DNA of 64,000 nt from Marinomonas sp. UCMA 3892 (GCF_012726345.1 NZ_PTXN01000005.1:271085-335084); one strand, 5' to 3'; counted from the first letter of the stretch, positions 24,483 through 34,513 are shown. A program made the numbers and translations. Notes: generated from the letters alone by a model not told the origin.

Positions 24483-25871
24483 CTATGCCGTTGTTGCGTT
24501 GCTATGAGGTTGGCGCGTGGTTTGTCCTTCCGATAGGTTTCTCATTAGGATACCCATAGAAGCATCGATGCCTGGCGGACATGGGATAGAAACCACATGG
24601 CCACTGCCTTTTGCTACGTCGATAGGGCGGCCTTGTTTGTCGTTCAGTTCGCCTAATGGAAAAGTGACATTGCCTTTTGGCGTCATTAACTCCAAAGAAT
24701 CCCCAACACTAAAGCGGTTTTTTACTTCAATAGTGAGTGAGTCTTCGTTGGTGGCAATGACTTCGCCGACAAACTGTTGTTTGTCACTGATGGAGTTGCC
24801 TGTTTCATAGTTTTGCAGGTCCACATGACGATGGCGTTGTAAGAAGCCATCTGTGTAACCACGGTTTGCTAGGTTATCTAAACTGCTCATGAGGCTGGCA
24901 TCAAAAGGGCGACCGGCGATGGCGTCATCAATGGCTTTGCGATAGATTTGTGCTGTTCTGGCGCAGTAATAAAAAGACTTTGTACGACCTTCCACTTTTA
25001 GAGAATGTACGCCCATTTTTACGAGTCGCTCAACGTGTTGAATGGCGCGTAAATCTTTTGAGTTCATGATGTAAGTGCCATGCTCGTCTTCGAAGGCTGG
25101 CATGTATTCATCTGGGCGGCCGTGTTCTTGTAGTAAGAATAGCTGATCGCTTGGCTCCTGAATTTGCACGGCAGAGGTTTGTGCTGTGCTGCTGGCAATG
25201 ATTTGACCTGTCTCGTCTTCTGTTGCTTCGTGGGCGTTGTATTGCCAACGGCATGCATTGGTGCAAGCACCTTGGTTTGGGTCGCGTTTGTTCATGTAGC
25301 CCGATAGCAAGCAGCGGCCAGAGTAGGCCATGCATAATGCGCCATGAACAAAGACTTCTAGCTCCATGTCTGGTACTTTTAGACGGATTTCTTCGATCTC
25401 ATCAAGTGACAGCTCACGAGATAAAATGACACGAGAAATACCTTGTTGTTGCCAGAATTTCACCGTGGCCCAATTAACTGCGTTGGCTTGAACGGACAGG
25501 TGAATTTGTTGATCGGGAAAGGCTTCACGCACCATCATAATAAGCCCAGGATCGGACATAATGAGCGCATCCGGTTTCAGGTCAATCACAGGCGCCAAAT
25601 CGTTTATGTAGGTTTTTAGCTTTGCATTGTGAGGCGCAATATTGCTAACCACATACAGCTTTTTACCCAGCTCATGCGCTTCATTGATGCCAATGCCCAG
25701 CTTTTCTAAGTCAAATTCGTTGTTTCGCACTCTTAGGGAGTAACGTGGCTGACCAGCGTAAACGGCATCTGCTCCGTAGGCGAAGGCATAACGCAGATTT
25801 TTTAACGAACCTGCTGGAGAGAGTAACTCTGGCATGAAGCTTTTTTGCTGAGACATTTTTTCTTGAGACAT
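24483..25871 (-). CDS. trhP: Peptidase U32-family tRNA hydroxylation protein TrhP (YegQ)
   Basis: TrhP/YegQ takes part in making 5-hydroxyuridine at tRNA position 34. Family hallmarks are PELLSPAGSLKNLRYAFAYG, RYSLRVRNNEF, HLSVQANAVNW, HGALCMAYSGRCLLSGY with the Cys motif CTNACRW, FEDEHGTYIMNSKDLR and FYYCARTAQIYRKAIDDA. The annotated length is about 462 residues. The frame runs upstream to a TTG at 25928, but the ATG at 25871 (or 25856) fits the family N-terminus better, though no strong ribosome site is seen. It forms a pair with the ferredoxin gene directly downstream. Confidence 0.93.
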   Translation of the reverse strand: MSQEKMSQQKSFMPELLSPAGSLKNLRYAFAYGADAVYAGQPRYSLRVRNNEFDLEKLGIGINEAHELGKKLYVVSNIAPHNAKLKTYINDLAPVIDLKPDALIMSDPGLIMMVREAFPDQQIHLSVQANAVNWATVKFWQQQGISRVILSRELSLDEIEEIRLKVPDMELEVFVHGALCMAYSGRCLLSGYMNKRDPNQGACTNACRWQYNAHEATEDETGQIIASSTAQTSAVQIQEPSDQLFLLQEHGRPDEYMPAFEDEHGTYIMNSKDLRAIQHVERLVKMGVHSLKVEGRTKSFYYCARTAQIYRKAIDDAIAGRPFDASLMSSLDNLANRGYTDGFLQRHRHVDLQNYETGNSISDKQQFVGEVIATNEDSLTIEVKNRFSVGDSLELMTPKGNVTFPLGELNDKQGRPIDVAKGSGHVVSIPCPPGIDASMGILMRNLSEGQTTRQPHSNATTA

Positions 25872-26066
25872 AAGGTGCACCGACCGATCAAAACGGGCGG
25901 AGTTTACCTGTGTGTTAATTGAACTCAAGTGATGATGGCGGGATTGGTGACTTAAATAAGCTCGGTTTGATCTAGGTCAAATTTCATCAATGACAGAGAA
26001 AGGTAAAGATGTCAGATCCCTTTAATAAGCTAAAGGAATCTGACTCTGTTATTACTCTTTACTAAG

Positions 26067-28211
26067 TTAGAAGTCGTACGCGGCTGAGAGGTAAACTCGA
26101 CGACGTTCACCAACAAATGAACCAATTTTATCGGTAAAGCCGCTCACCGCGTATTCTTTGTCGAATAGGTTTTTGACATTCAGCTGGAATTTCCAATCCT
26201 GCCATTTTGTCTGCCATGACATATCGTAAACCGTGTAGGGTTTGACTGTTTGATTATTGCGGTTCTTTTGTTGGCTAACGTAATCTGCGCCAAAGGCAAT
26301 AGAAGAATTTATGCTCGGGAAGTCGTAGCGACTCCAAAGGCCGAGTTGATGATAAGGGGTGTTGGCAAAATATACGCCTTCTGCAGCATCAGTTACTTTC
26401 ACATCGTTGTAGGCGTAACTGACATTGGCTACCCAGCGAGGTGTGATATCAGCCAGAGCATCAACTTCAAAACCTTGACTTCGGATTTTACCGATAGAAA
26501 TATACTTACTTGTATCATCCGTGTCCTTTTGAAGGATGTTTTTACGGTCGATATGGTAAACCGCTAGGTTGATATTAAGTTTGTTATTAAAGAAGTAGCT
26601 GCGGACACCTGCTTCTAGCTGTTGGCTTTCTTCAGGATCAAAAAACTCTCCGTTTTTTGAGTGGGCTTGTTTTTCAGCTTCTTGTGGTACGAAACCTGTC
26701 GAGAAAGAAGTATAAGGCTTCCAGTTGTTATTGATTCGATAGGTGGCACCGATTCGGCTGGAGTAACCTGTGTCGTTGTATTCTTGCTTAGAATTGTTGG
26801 AAGTGTGGTCTTGGTATTGTTCTTCAAAGTGATCAATACGAGCACCAGCGAGTAAGTCTAGTTGCTCAGTTACTTTCCATTGATCTTGAATATATAAGCC
26901 AATTTGATCTGTCGTGGTGGTTTCATCAGTTTTTAAGTCCATGATGTAGCTATTAACATCATCTTGGCCGTAGATAGGGTCAGTTAGGCTAAGATTGGAA
27001 ACGCCATTCGCTTTATTTGCATAACTGTAGAGAAAGCTATTTTTCTGATGAAAATAATCACTTCCGACTAACACTGTGTGATCACCTAGCTCGGCGATTA
27101 AATTGCCGGCAAATGTAATGCCTTTGCGAGTACGGACTTGATCACGGTATTGTCTTTGTGTTGTGTCTGCAGTGCCATCACTATTGCTATCTAGCAGTTT
27201 GTTTATTTCATGATATTTCTGGGTCTCTGTGTTTTCGAAGTAGCGGACAGAGAAATTGCTGTCTAGCCATGAGTTTATGCTGTGGTCTAAACGCGTTTGA
27301 AAGACTTGCGCGTCTAGCTCTTGGAAATCGGATTTTTCGTTATTATTCCAAGACGTGTCAGCCAAGAAGTTACCATCATCATCGGTTGGAATACCGCGTA
27401 AGCGGGCACCGGAGATGTATTGATGAATGTCTGTGTATTGAACGGTGAGGGTATTGTTTTCATCGATGTCCCAAGCGTAACCAAGATCGATAATTCGGTT
27501 TTCTTCTTCGACATTGTTACGGTAGGAATCTTGACCGTCGGAGTAAATGCCAACACGATAGCGTTGTGATGCGTCTTCATTGGCTGGGCCAGAGGATTCG
27601 ATGCTGCCACTTAAAAAGTCTTTATTGCCAGCGCTGACTTTTAGAGTGTTTTTCTGTTCATACGCCGGCTTTTTCGTCACATAGTTAATGACGCCACCAG
27701 GTTCGCCAGCGCCATAGATTGCACCAGATGGACCTTTAAGGACTTGTATCTGTTCGATGGTAAACAGCTGAGGAATAGAGAAATCACCGAATGGATCGCC
27801 TTTCAGACCGTCATAGAGTACTTCGTCTTGGCTAAAGCCTCTTAAGGTCACAGTAGAAACGTTATTTTGCGACATACCTGAAATGGATCGATACAGATCG
27901 GTAATTTGTCGTGCCGCTTGGTCTTCAATCAAAGCCTCAGTAACCACTTGAACAGACTGTGGTGTTTCGTCTATTGGAGTTGAAGTACGAGTAGCAAGGG
28001 CGGCTTCATCTTCTTTGTAATAAGACAGAGCGCGGCCTTGTACCTGAAGTGTTTGAAGCTCTATGTTGGACCCATCCTTAACTTTGCTCTCTCCATCATT
28101 GAGATAACTGTCTTGTGTGATGTTGTTTGCAGCATTTTCGGCAAAAATCACAATAGAAAAAACAAGCGCACCACAGGCTTGCATCATCATTAAGGTGGTT
28201 CTTAACGTCAT
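26067..28211 (-). CDS. TonB-dependent siderophore receptor
   Basis: A 714-residue outer-membrane receptor with a signal peptide (about 1-24), a plug domain (TPQSVQVVTEALIEDQ, LRGFSQDEVLYDGL, QIQVLKGPSGAIYGAGEPGG, VINYVTKKP) and a 22-strand barrel ending in YLSAAYDF, the usual terminal Phe. The plug order and the GEPGGVINYVTK box place it in the siderophore-receptor group (ferrichrome/ferrioxamine-like). The exact ligand cannot be given. A Fur-like site lies upstream at 28255-28275. It stands alone, without TonB or transporter genes nearby. Confidence 0.9.
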   Translation of the reverse strand: MTLRTTLMMMQACGALVFSIVIFAENAANNITQDSYLNDGESKVKDGSNIELQTLQVQGRALSYYKEDEAALATRTSTPIDETPQSVQVVTEALIEDQAARQITDLYRSISGMSQNNVSTVTLRGFSQDEVLYDGLKGDPFGDFSIPQLFTIEQIQVLKGPSGAIYGAGEPGGVINYVTKKPAYEQKNTLKVSAGNKDFLSGSIESSGPANEDASQRYRVGIYSDGQDSYRNNVEEENRIIDLGYAWDIDENNTLTVQYTDIHQYISGARLRGIPTDDDGNFLADTSWNNNEKSDFQELDAQVFQTRLDHSINSWLDSNFSVRYFENTETQKYHEINKLLDSNSDGTADTTQRQYRDQVRTRKGITFAGNLIAELGDHTVLVGSDYFHQKNSFLYSYANKANGVSNLSLTDPIYGQDDVNSYIMDLKTDETTTTDQIGLYIQDQWKVTEQLDLLAGARIDHFEEQYQDHTSNNSKQEYNDTGYSSRIGATYRINNNWKPYTSFSTGFVPQEAEKQAHSKNGEFFDPEESQQLEAGVRSYFFNNKLNINLAVYHIDRKNILQKDTDDTSKYISIGKIRSQGFEVDALADITPRWVANVSYAYNDVKVTDAAEGVYFANTPYHQLGLWSRYDFPSINSSIAFGADYVSQQKNRNNQTVKPYTVYDMSWQTKWQDWKFQLNVKNLFDKEYAVSGFTDKIGSFVGERRRVYLSAAYDF

Positions 28212-28254
28212 AGGAAAACCAAGTTGAATTGAATGAGTTGCGTATAATAGTGTT

Positions 28255-28275
28255 TATGATATTCATTTTCAAATA
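28255..28275 (-). promoter_or_regulatory. Fur-box-like sequence upstream of the TonB receptor
   Basis: The minus strand reads TTTGAAAATGAATATCATAA, close to the GATAATGATAATCATTATC Fur consensus. It lies about 45-65 bases before the receptor start, where a promoter would be. The TGATA/TATCA-like halves are imperfect. Confidence 0.55.
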
Positions 28276-28388
28276 GGAGTTGATTTACAAAAGATTCAAA
28301 ATGCAGAGTTAATCGATTTTAACGTAAACACTATATTGGCGAGAGATATAAGGTAGAAGGTGAATTGTTAAAAAAACAGAGGGAAGAC

Positions 28389-28417
28389 AGAGCGGCTTTG
28401 CATACAAAAGCCGCTCT
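28389..28417. terminator. Strong hairpin between receptor and YdcH-like genes
   Basis: AGAGCGGCTTT (28389-28399) pairs with AAAGCCGCTCT (28407-28417). On the minus strand it lies just after the YdcH-like gene, with a T-run a few bases later, and is probably its terminator. Confidence 0.65.
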
Positions 28418-28426
28418 GCTTGAAGA

Positions 28427-28687
28427 CTAGGCTTTTTCAGCAGCGAGTTTTGACGCTTTGATGTAGCCTTGTATAGTATCTTTTAGTTGAAGGCGCTGTT
28501 TCTTTAACTTTTCTTCTTCCATTGTTGGAGTTGGAGTTAGTTCCTGTTCCATTTTTTCCACTTCTTTCGTTAAGTGGTTATATTCGTCATAGAGTCTTTT
28601 AAAGTGTGCATCATCTATTTTAAGTTGGTGAATATCATCTTTAAATTCAGGAAACTCATTTAGTAAATTATGGTCTTCAATCGGCAT
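28427..28687 (-). CDS. DUF465 (YdcH-like) small protein
   Basis: The 86-residue protein is a highly charged, helical DUF465/YdcH-type protein: LLNEFPEFKDDIHQLKIDD, HFKRLYDEYNHL, then a coiled-coil-like KEVEKMEQEL and KKQRLQLKDTI. It is slightly longer than usual because of a PTPTMEEEK insertion. The function is unknown. It has an ATG start with an AGGAGG ribosome site and its own terminator. Confidence 0.85.
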   Translation of the reverse strand: MPIEDHNLLNEFPEFKDDIHQLKIDDAHFKRLYDEYNHLTKEVEKMEQELTPTPTMEEEKLKKQRLQLKDTIQGYIKASKLAAEKA

Positions 28688-28930
28688 AATTGCCTCCTAT
28701 ACTTGCTAGCTTTCGTTTAAGACTAACCTAGTTAGGTTCGTCTTCTCTTGATGCTGGTCAGGCTTTGTCCACTCTTATTAGAGAAGTTAACCAATTACTT
28801 TGCTACATAGGGATTTCAAACGCTGTTTATACAGTTATGGCCTGTTTATTTCAGTTTTCAATGGAGAGAGGTAAGTCTAGATGACGTTGCACTATATAGT
28901 GGGTTTCTTTGCGTCTTTTTGACATTAAAA

Positions 28931-28957
28931 AGCCGCGATAGAGGTTTTATCGCGGCT
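28931..28957 (-). terminator. Terminator of the DUF748 gene
   Basis: AGCCGCGATA (28931-28940) pairs with TATCGCGGCT (28948-28957); on the minus strand TTTTAATG follows. It ends the long DUF748 gene. The rest of 28688-29005 shows no gene. Confidence 0.75.
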
Positions 28958-29005
28958 AATTTGGTAAATTTAATTCGTATTAAAGAGCTTTTAAAAATAG
29001 GAGAC

Positions 29006-32000
29006 TTAAAAATTAAGTTCTATCCTTGGTTTGCTGCTTTTAGATAGATCCACTTCGGGTGAGCAAAGAAAAATTCTTGAAGACGAAATACCTTCTTTCA
29101 CCAAATAGTCTTTCAAATGATCGGCACGTTTTTGTGCTAGATTGCTTGCGGTTTCCTTTGTGTCGTTATCGATAGATACTGGTGGCTTTTCAAGCCCTAG
29201 ATCAAGATAACTGGCCACACCACAGGCTTTAAGTTGGCTGTCTTTTTTGTCTTTCATTAACGCAACTAGTTGCTTTAAGAAGGCATCTTGCGAATCGTTT
29301 AACTCGTCATCTTCAGCTTCAAAAATTAAAGGCTCAACGCGGATCTTGAGTAGTTGATCTCCAGCGAATTGGGCAATACTAATAACATTCGCGTATGGCA
29401 CAAAAGTTTGCATCAAGTAGGTGCTTGATGCGCTAAATAGCGCTTTACGCACAGGTAATAGCAAGAAGTCCTGCCAGCCGAATTCAGGTTTTTCAATATC
29501 GCCTGATAGAGGAATATCTAAATCAATATTGTTGTCGCTGTCTTTTAAAACACTCACGGCGATATTGAGTGGAACAGCGCCAGCCTTAATAACAGAGCTG
29601 CTTTCTTTGCGTCCACCAAGATCAAATTCTCTTAATACAATATGGGAGTTGCCATTCAACACTCCGCTATCTGCGTTGAGTTTTAAGTCTAGATCCAGTT
29701 GACCAGAGTCTATTTGGTAGCCTAAAACATTAGCAATATAAGAAGAATAGGGGGGCAATTCGGCTTCACGAATAATCAAGTCACTTTTTAAGGTGAGTTT
29801 ATCAGCTAGAGGCCAAATGGTTATATCACTTTGTAAAGTGGCATATTTACCATTGCGCGCTTTTAACGCCAATACTGTGGCTTGGTCTTTTTTCTGTGTG
29901 TTTAGGTTGCGCAATGATAATGTGTCGATGTCTAAAGAACGCTGTAGTGTTGGTGAAACACTCTTGTCTTGCACATAAATACTGGATGCTCCAGTTGTAT
30001 CGTAAGCATCCAAAATAACGTAATAAGGTGCTTTAAATGCAGGGTTTTGTTCCGAATCCTGAGTATTGCTCACGGCATTTTTAGCGTCTTTTTCTCTTGG
30101 AACATTTGGATTCTTTAGTACAGGCTCTGGCGTGTTTTGCTGTTCAACATCGACAAAAACGAGGTTTTGTATACGCTTTTGAGCATCTAATATTAAGCTT
30201 ACTTTGGCTGAATCCGTAGTGATTTGTTTGATTTTAGCGCCATCTTGAGTGGCTTCTACTTTTTCTACTTTGATACTGCCAATATGGCTTAACGGTGGAA
30301 GTGTTTGTTTGTTACCAGCATCTGCAATCAATTCAGAAACCGTTAAATCCATGACGCTTAATTGTGCTAATGCGGCGTCAAAGTCTTTATCTTGCTGAGT
30401 AAATGAAAGGCCACTAATGTCGGCATTCTTCCAAGAGGCAATGCGCTTTTTATTCGTCAACATGCTGTCCAGTGATTCACTGGTGAAGTTGAGGTTAGTA
30501 CCTTTTATAGTTGGAGACTGTTGATTAGCTTGCTCTACATCTAATTGGTCTGCAGTCAGTTTGGCAGCACCTAATGAAAATTGTTTCTCGTCACTTTGTG
30601 TCCCTTTCAAACCTTTAATATCAATAGACAATTGGCTATTTTGAGCTGAAAGTACGTCGCCATTTTTTTGTAGAGAAAGTGTATTTGATAAATTGAACGT
30701 GTCGTAGTCGGCTGTATTTCCGGCTTGTTGGACGGATAGACCATGACTTTGTATTTCCGCAAATAAAGAGGCGGTAAGAGCTTCATCGTTATCCATAGTA
30801 AAAGCGACATCGTTTAGTGCAATGTGCAGTTGTTTGTTTTGTACTGCTAGGCTTTCTGATGAGAGGGAAAGCGCATTCATGTCCAGTATCGTAGAGGCAA
30901 CGCTTGCGGACAGTCCTGACTGTTTATCCTGCTTGATGTCGAAAGGTGTGTTCAACGTCAGATTATCAAATTGTACACTTTGCTCAGCTTGGGCAAAGCT
31001 GGCTTTTCCTAATTGTAAATCAAGGTTTCCGCTGGCTGCTAATCCAAGTTCATTCTGCTTTATATCGAATGGGGTGTTTAGTGTAAGCGTATCAAGCTGT
31101 GCTTTTTGCGCTGCCTGAGTAAAGAGCGGCTGCTCTAATTGCAAATCTAGTTTTCCATTTGCTGCTAGTCCCTGTTTATCACGTTTAACATCGAACGGTG
31201 TGTTTAGAGTTAGCTTATCAAACTGTGCGGATATGTCCGCCTGCGCAAAGAATGACTGTGTCGACTGCAGGTTAATAGTTCCTGTCGCGGCCAATTGGTC
31301 AGCGGAAACAAAGTGGGCATTGGCTTTTGATATGGATAATGACGTAGATTTGGTGGAAGCTTTGTCCTGTTCGCCTAATGGTAAATTGAGGTCATCAACT
31401 TGAGCATTTAAAGTTAGATTTTTAACATCAAAAACAGGTGCGCCATTCACTTGCTGTTGTGAAAATTGAAAGCTTCCAACGAGATCTAATTGGCCTTTGC
31501 CTTCGTTGTAAGGTGAAGGTAAAAAGTGGCGAAAGCTCTCTATCAGCAAGCGCGTGTTTTTAACATCGACGTTCGCACTGGCTTGTTCTGGTGAATAATC
31601 AAATTGGCTATTTATAGACAGAGTCGTTTCATTGACGAAAGCCGATAGCGCAATATCACCTTGCCATGTAAGTTCTTGGCCGGATAGATCTTTTATAGAT
31701 AGATTGGTTAAGACGAACTTATCTGATTCGGCAGGGACGTTTAAGTCTGGTTGACGAGATAGGTTAACTTGGCTGTCAGTGACTGAAAATGAAGGCAGTT
31801 TTATTGTCCAAGGAGAACTTGGTTTTTCTGTGGTTTCTTCTGTTGCTTCTGGTTCTTGTTGATCTTCAGGTGTGATGAATTGAGAAGTATTAATACCTGC
31901 GACAATCCAGTCTTTCTCGTGCTGGGCAACGACTAAGTTTAAACCGTCAATTTTGGCTTCTGAAATATGAACTGTTTTAGTTAAAAGTGGCCATATTTCG

Positions 32001-32257
32001 ACTTCAACAATAGCGCGTTTAAGACTGAGAGTGTCTTGGTTTTTGTCATTGATGACGATATTTTTCAAATCAACTTTAGGGGGGAAAAAGTCAATAGATA
32101 GCTTGCCAACGGTAACATTCTCGTCTTGCTCCTGAAAATAAGCGATTAAATAGTGTTCTGCTACAAATGGAGCCGCTAGCCACATTGCGCCAGTGAGACC
32201 AGTCAGAGCCGCAAATGGATAAAAGACAAAGTGTCGAAAATGTCGGCGTGTCATCAT
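29006..32257 (-). CDS. DUF748 (AsmA-like) giant envelope protein
   Basis: The 1083-residue protein has an N-terminal membrane anchor (FVFYPFAALTGLTGAMWLAA) and a long beta-rich periplasmic body with AsmA/DUF748 motifs (VGKLSIDFFPPKVDLKNIVI, SFSVTDSQVNLS, then GQLDLDLKLNADSGVLNGNS and PLSGDIEKPEFGWQD). The C-terminus, with QKRADHLKDYLVKEGISSSR, resembles the OmpA-like end of DUF748 proteins. AsmA-clan proteins are thought to form bridges for lipid transport between membranes; that role is inferred. Residues about 349-460 contain three 42-residue repeats (LTLNTPFDI/V), also visible in DNA. The start has tandem ATGs at 32257 and 32254. Confidence 0.85.
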   Translation of the reverse strand: MMTRRHFRHFVFYPFAALTGLTGAMWLAAPFVAEHYLIAYFQEQDENVTVGKLSIDFFPPKVDLKNIVINDKNQDTLSLKRAIVEVEIWPLLTKTVHISEAKIDGLNLVVAQHEKDWIVAGINTSQFITPEDQQEPEATEETTEKPSSPWTIKLPSFSVTDSQVNLSRQPDLNVPAESDKFVLTNLSIKDLSGQELTWQGDIALSAFVNETTLSINSQFDYSPEQASANVDVKNTRLLIESFRHFLPSPYNEGKGQLDLVGSFQFSQQQVNGAPVFDVKNLTLNAQVDDLNLPLGEQDKASTKSTSLSISKANAHFVSADQLAATGTINLQSTQSFFAQADISAQFDKLTLNTPFDVKRDKQGLAANGKLDLQLEQPLFTQAAQKAQLDTLTLNTPFDIKQNELGLAASGNLDLQLGKASFAQAEQSVQFDNLTLNTPFDIKQDKQSGLSASVASTILDMNALSLSSESLAVQNKQLHIALNDVAFTMDNDEALTASLFAEIQSHGLSVQQAGNTADYDTFNLSNTLSLQKNGDVLSAQNSQLSIDIKGLKGTQSDEKQFSLGAAKLTADQLDVEQANQQSPTIKGTNLNFTSESLDSMLTNKKRIASWKNADISGLSFTQQDKDFDAALAQLSVMDLTVSELIADAGNKQTLPPLSHIGSIKVEKVEATQDGAKIKQITTDSAKVSLILDAQKRIQNLVFVDVEQQNTPEPVLKNPNVPREKDAKNAVSNTQDSEQNPAFKAPYYVILDAYDTTGASSIYVQDKSVSPTLQRSLDIDTLSLRNLNTQKKDQATVLALKARNGKYATLQSDITIWPLADKLTLKSDLIIREAELPPYSSYIANVLGYQIDSGQLDLDLKLNADSGVLNGNSHIVLREFDLGGRKESSSVIKAGAVPLNIAVSVLKDSDNNIDLDIPLSGDIEKPEFGWQDFLLLPVRKALFSASSTYLMQTFVPYANVISIAQFAGDQLLKIRVEPLIFEAEDDELNDSQDAFLKQLVALMKDKKDSQLKACGVASYLDLGLEKPPVSIDNDTKETASNLAQKRADHLKDYLVKEGISSSRIFLCSPEVDLSKSSKPRIELNF
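30890..31213 (-). repeat. 126-bp tandem repeats in the DUF748 gene
   Basis: Three in-frame units start (minus strand) near 31213, 31087 and 30961, each beginning LTLNTPFD(V/I)K. The unit is 42 codons; the third copy is partial. The units share most of their residues, so they arose by recent duplication. Confidence 0.85.
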
Positions 32258-32301
32258 AAAGTGCCTTTCTGCTTTCTAAATAGTAAATAAGTGAATATGG
32301 A

Positions 32302-32751
32302 TTAGCTGGTTCTGTCTTTGTCTTCTGTGCTTTTTAATGCTTTTGGTGCTTCTGTGTCTGTTGTGCGTTCTGTGATTAGTGGGCTTTCAGAACGAATAGG
32401 CATGCGTAATAAATAGATGCTTACACATAGCCCTATGGAGATTAATCCTATGGTTGCCCATAAGCGAGAAACAATAAAGATCGAAATCGCCATACCTGCC
32501 CACATAAAAATGATGGCGCGGTTTCTTGCTTTACGAGGAATGCCATCTGAGGATTGCCAATCGCGCAGAATGGGGCCAAAAACTTTATGCTCAATTAGCC
32601 AAGTATGGAACCGTTCCGACGAGCGGGAAAAACACCAAGCAGCAAGTAACACGAGAGGAGTGGTGGGAAGCAAGGGAAGAAAAATCCCAATGATTCCCGT
32701 GATCAGAGAAAACCAACCCAGTATCAAATATAAGATTCGCTTTCCTTGCAT
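32302..32751 (-). CDS. DUF454/YbaN-family inner-membrane protein
   Basis: The 149-residue protein shows the DUF454 pattern: GWFSLITGIIGIFLPLLPTTP, WCFSRSSERFHTWL, KVFGPILRDW and RNRAIIFMWAG, with two or three membrane segments. Function is unknown. The C-terminal 30 residues are charged and unconserved. It lies 44 bases upstream of the DUF748 gene in the same orientation, so the two may share a transcript. Confidence 0.87.
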   Translation of the reverse strand: MQGKRILYLILGWFSLITGIIGIFLPLLPTTPLVLLAAWCFSRSSERFHTWLIEHKVFGPILRDWQSSDGIPRKARNRAIIFMWAGMAISIFIVSRLWATIGLISIGLCVSIYLLRMPIRSESPLITERTTDTEAPKALKSTEDKDRTS

Positions 32752-32820
32752 ACGGATGCTCTCTCTAAATGGTGGATAAAAAGCGCGTTTTATATATCAA
32801 AACGCGCTTTTCCAATTAGG

Positions 32821-33489
32821 CTATTTTCCAGAGTTAAAAATAGCCGCCATGCTATCTTCGGCTTCGTTTTCAACAAGTGGCCAGCCACCAAGTCTTTTTA
32901 AACGATTTACCATTTCGCAAAATAGTTCTGCAGTTTTTTCAGTATCGTATTTCGCAGAGTGTGCTTCAGAGTTACTAAACGGAATAGAAGCCGCTTCACA
33001 CGCTTTTGCCAATACGGTTTGCCCAAACACCAAACCAGCTAGACTTGCAGTATCGAAGCTAGAGAATGGGTGGAATGGGTTACGTTTAATGTCGGCTCGT
33101 TCAATCGCGGCATTCAAAAAGCCGTGGTCAAAAGCTGCATTATGACCAACTAGGATGGCACGTTTACAGCCGACAGACTTTAGTTCTTTTCGAACTTTAC
33201 TAAACATTTGATTGAGAGCTTCTGTTTCTGGCATATCTTGTCTGCCAGGAGCAAAAGGATCAATGCCAGTAAAGTCCAGCGCCGCTTTTTCAAGGTTTGC
33301 GCCCTCAAATGGCTTGATCAAAAAATCCAATGTTTCGTGGATATATAAGTCGCCATTTTCATCCATTCGTAGGATGCTGGCTGCCATTTCTAATAAAGCA
33401 TCTGTTTTTTGATTAAAGCCTGCGGTTTCTACGTCGATAACAACAGGTAGGAAGCCGCGGAATCGATCTTTGATTTCATGGTTTGACAA
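32821..33489 (-). CDS. rnt: Ribonuclease T
   Basis: RNase T is a DEDDh 3'-5' exonuclease that trims tRNA and other stable RNA ends. The 222 residues carry [12 protein letters not shown] (first Asp-Glu pair), [11 protein letters not shown] (second Asp), [10 protein letters not shown] and [14 protein letters not shown] with the catalytic His-Asp. The start is a TTG at 33489, preceded by AAGGA seven bases away; the resulting [13 protein letters not shown] matches the family N-terminus. It is divergent from motY, an arrangement like that in pseudomonads. Confidence 0.95.
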   Translation of the reverse strand: MSNHEIKDRFRGFLPVVIDVETAGFNQKTDALLEMAASILRMDENGDLYIHETLDFLIKPFEGANLEKAALDFTGIDPFAPGRQDMPETEALNQMFSKVRKELKSVGCKRAILVGHNAAFDHGFLNAAIERADIKRNPFHPFSSFDTASLAGLVFGQTVLAKACEAASIPFSNSEAHSAKYDTEKTAELFCEMVNRLKRLGGWPLVENEAEDSMAAIFNSGK

Positions 33490-33584
33490 AAGAAGGTCCT
33501 TAATTCTGCCGCTTGATCAACAGTAACGGTATACAATAGGATCGGATCATAACACATTTGATAATGCTTGAACGAGATGTCTAA

Positions 33585-34475
33585 ATGGGAATTCCCCAAC
33601 AACTTCTAATTCGCACTACATTTTTATTGGCTATTGGCATGCCATTTACACAGGCTAATGCCATAACTCATTACCAATCTGGTATTTCGGATTCTGAGTG
33701 GCTACTTTCGGGCGATATTTTTTCGTGCAGCTTAACGCACCCCGTGCCGAATTACGGTGAAGGCCACTTTATAAAAGAAGCTGGCGAACCTATGAAATTC
33801 ATTTTGCAGCCACAGAACGAAAAACTTGGCCCAGGTCAGGTTTATATTATTTCTCAAGCACCTGATTGGTCGCCAGGTTTAAAGCCAGAAACTTTAGAGG
33901 TTTTGCCTTACCCCGGTTACGGTTTAACGGTTGAAGTAGGTGGACGAGTTGCTGAACGAATGCTAACAAGTTTGGATCGTGGCCGTCATCCTGTAGTGGC
34001 TGGAACCGCTTGGGAAAATAATCGTGAAACGATAGAAGTGGGTTTGTCGAACATTAACTTTGCGCCTGCTTACAATGAGTTTAGACGCTGTTTGTCTAGT
34101 CTGTTGCCAGTAAATTATGACCAGATTGCCAGAACAGCGGCATTGTTTCCGACTAATGGCGTGAATCTTACGGATCGAATTAAGGCTCGTTTGGATCTTG
34201 TCGCCTTGTATGTTTCTTCTGATCCAAGTGTTGAATACATTTACATTGATGGTCACACGGATGTTATAGGCTCTCGCCGAGATAACCGTGAGTTGTCAAA
34301 AGTTAGGGCAGAAAAAGTCACCTCTTATCTACTAGAGAAGGGTGTGCCGGCGGGAAAAATAATTTCTCGTTATCATGGTGAACGTTATCCTTCCACCACA
34401 AATAATACCGCTCAAGGCCGAGAACGTAACCGACGAGTCACGATTCGCTTAGAGAAGTCATCTGAGTCGAGTTAA
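33585..34475 (+). CDS. motY: MotY-like flagellar stator ring protein (OmpA family)
   Basis: The 296-residue secreted protein has a signal peptide ending ANA (about residue 26) and a MotY N-terminal domain (SDSEWLLSGDIFSCSLTHPVPNYGEG). A C-terminal OmpA-like peptidoglycan-binding domain has YIDGHTDVIGS and RGRERNRRVTIRL-like ends. MotY forms the T ring that stabilises sodium-driven or related stators. The rnt-motY-argG neighbourhood is the same as in Pseudomonas, which supports the name over a generic OmpA label. No other flagellar gene is in the window. Confidence 0.85.
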   Translation: MGIPQQLLIRTTFLLAIGMPFTQANAITHYQSGISDSEWLLSGDIFSCSLTHPVPNYGEGHFIKEAGEPMKFILQPQNEKLGPGQVYIISQAPDWSPGLKPETLEVLPYPGYGLTVEVGGRVAERMLTSLDRGRHPVVAGTAWENNRETIEVGLSNINFAPAYNEFRRCLSSLLPVNYDQIARTAALFPTNGVNLTDRIKARLDLVALYVSSDPSVEYIYIDGHTDVIGSRRDNRELSKVRAEKVTSYLLEKGVPAGKIISRYHGERYPSTTNNTAQGRERNRRVTIRLEKSSESS

Positions 34476-34513
34476 TTTATAAAGTATTACAGATTTATCT
34501 AATTTACTAAAAG

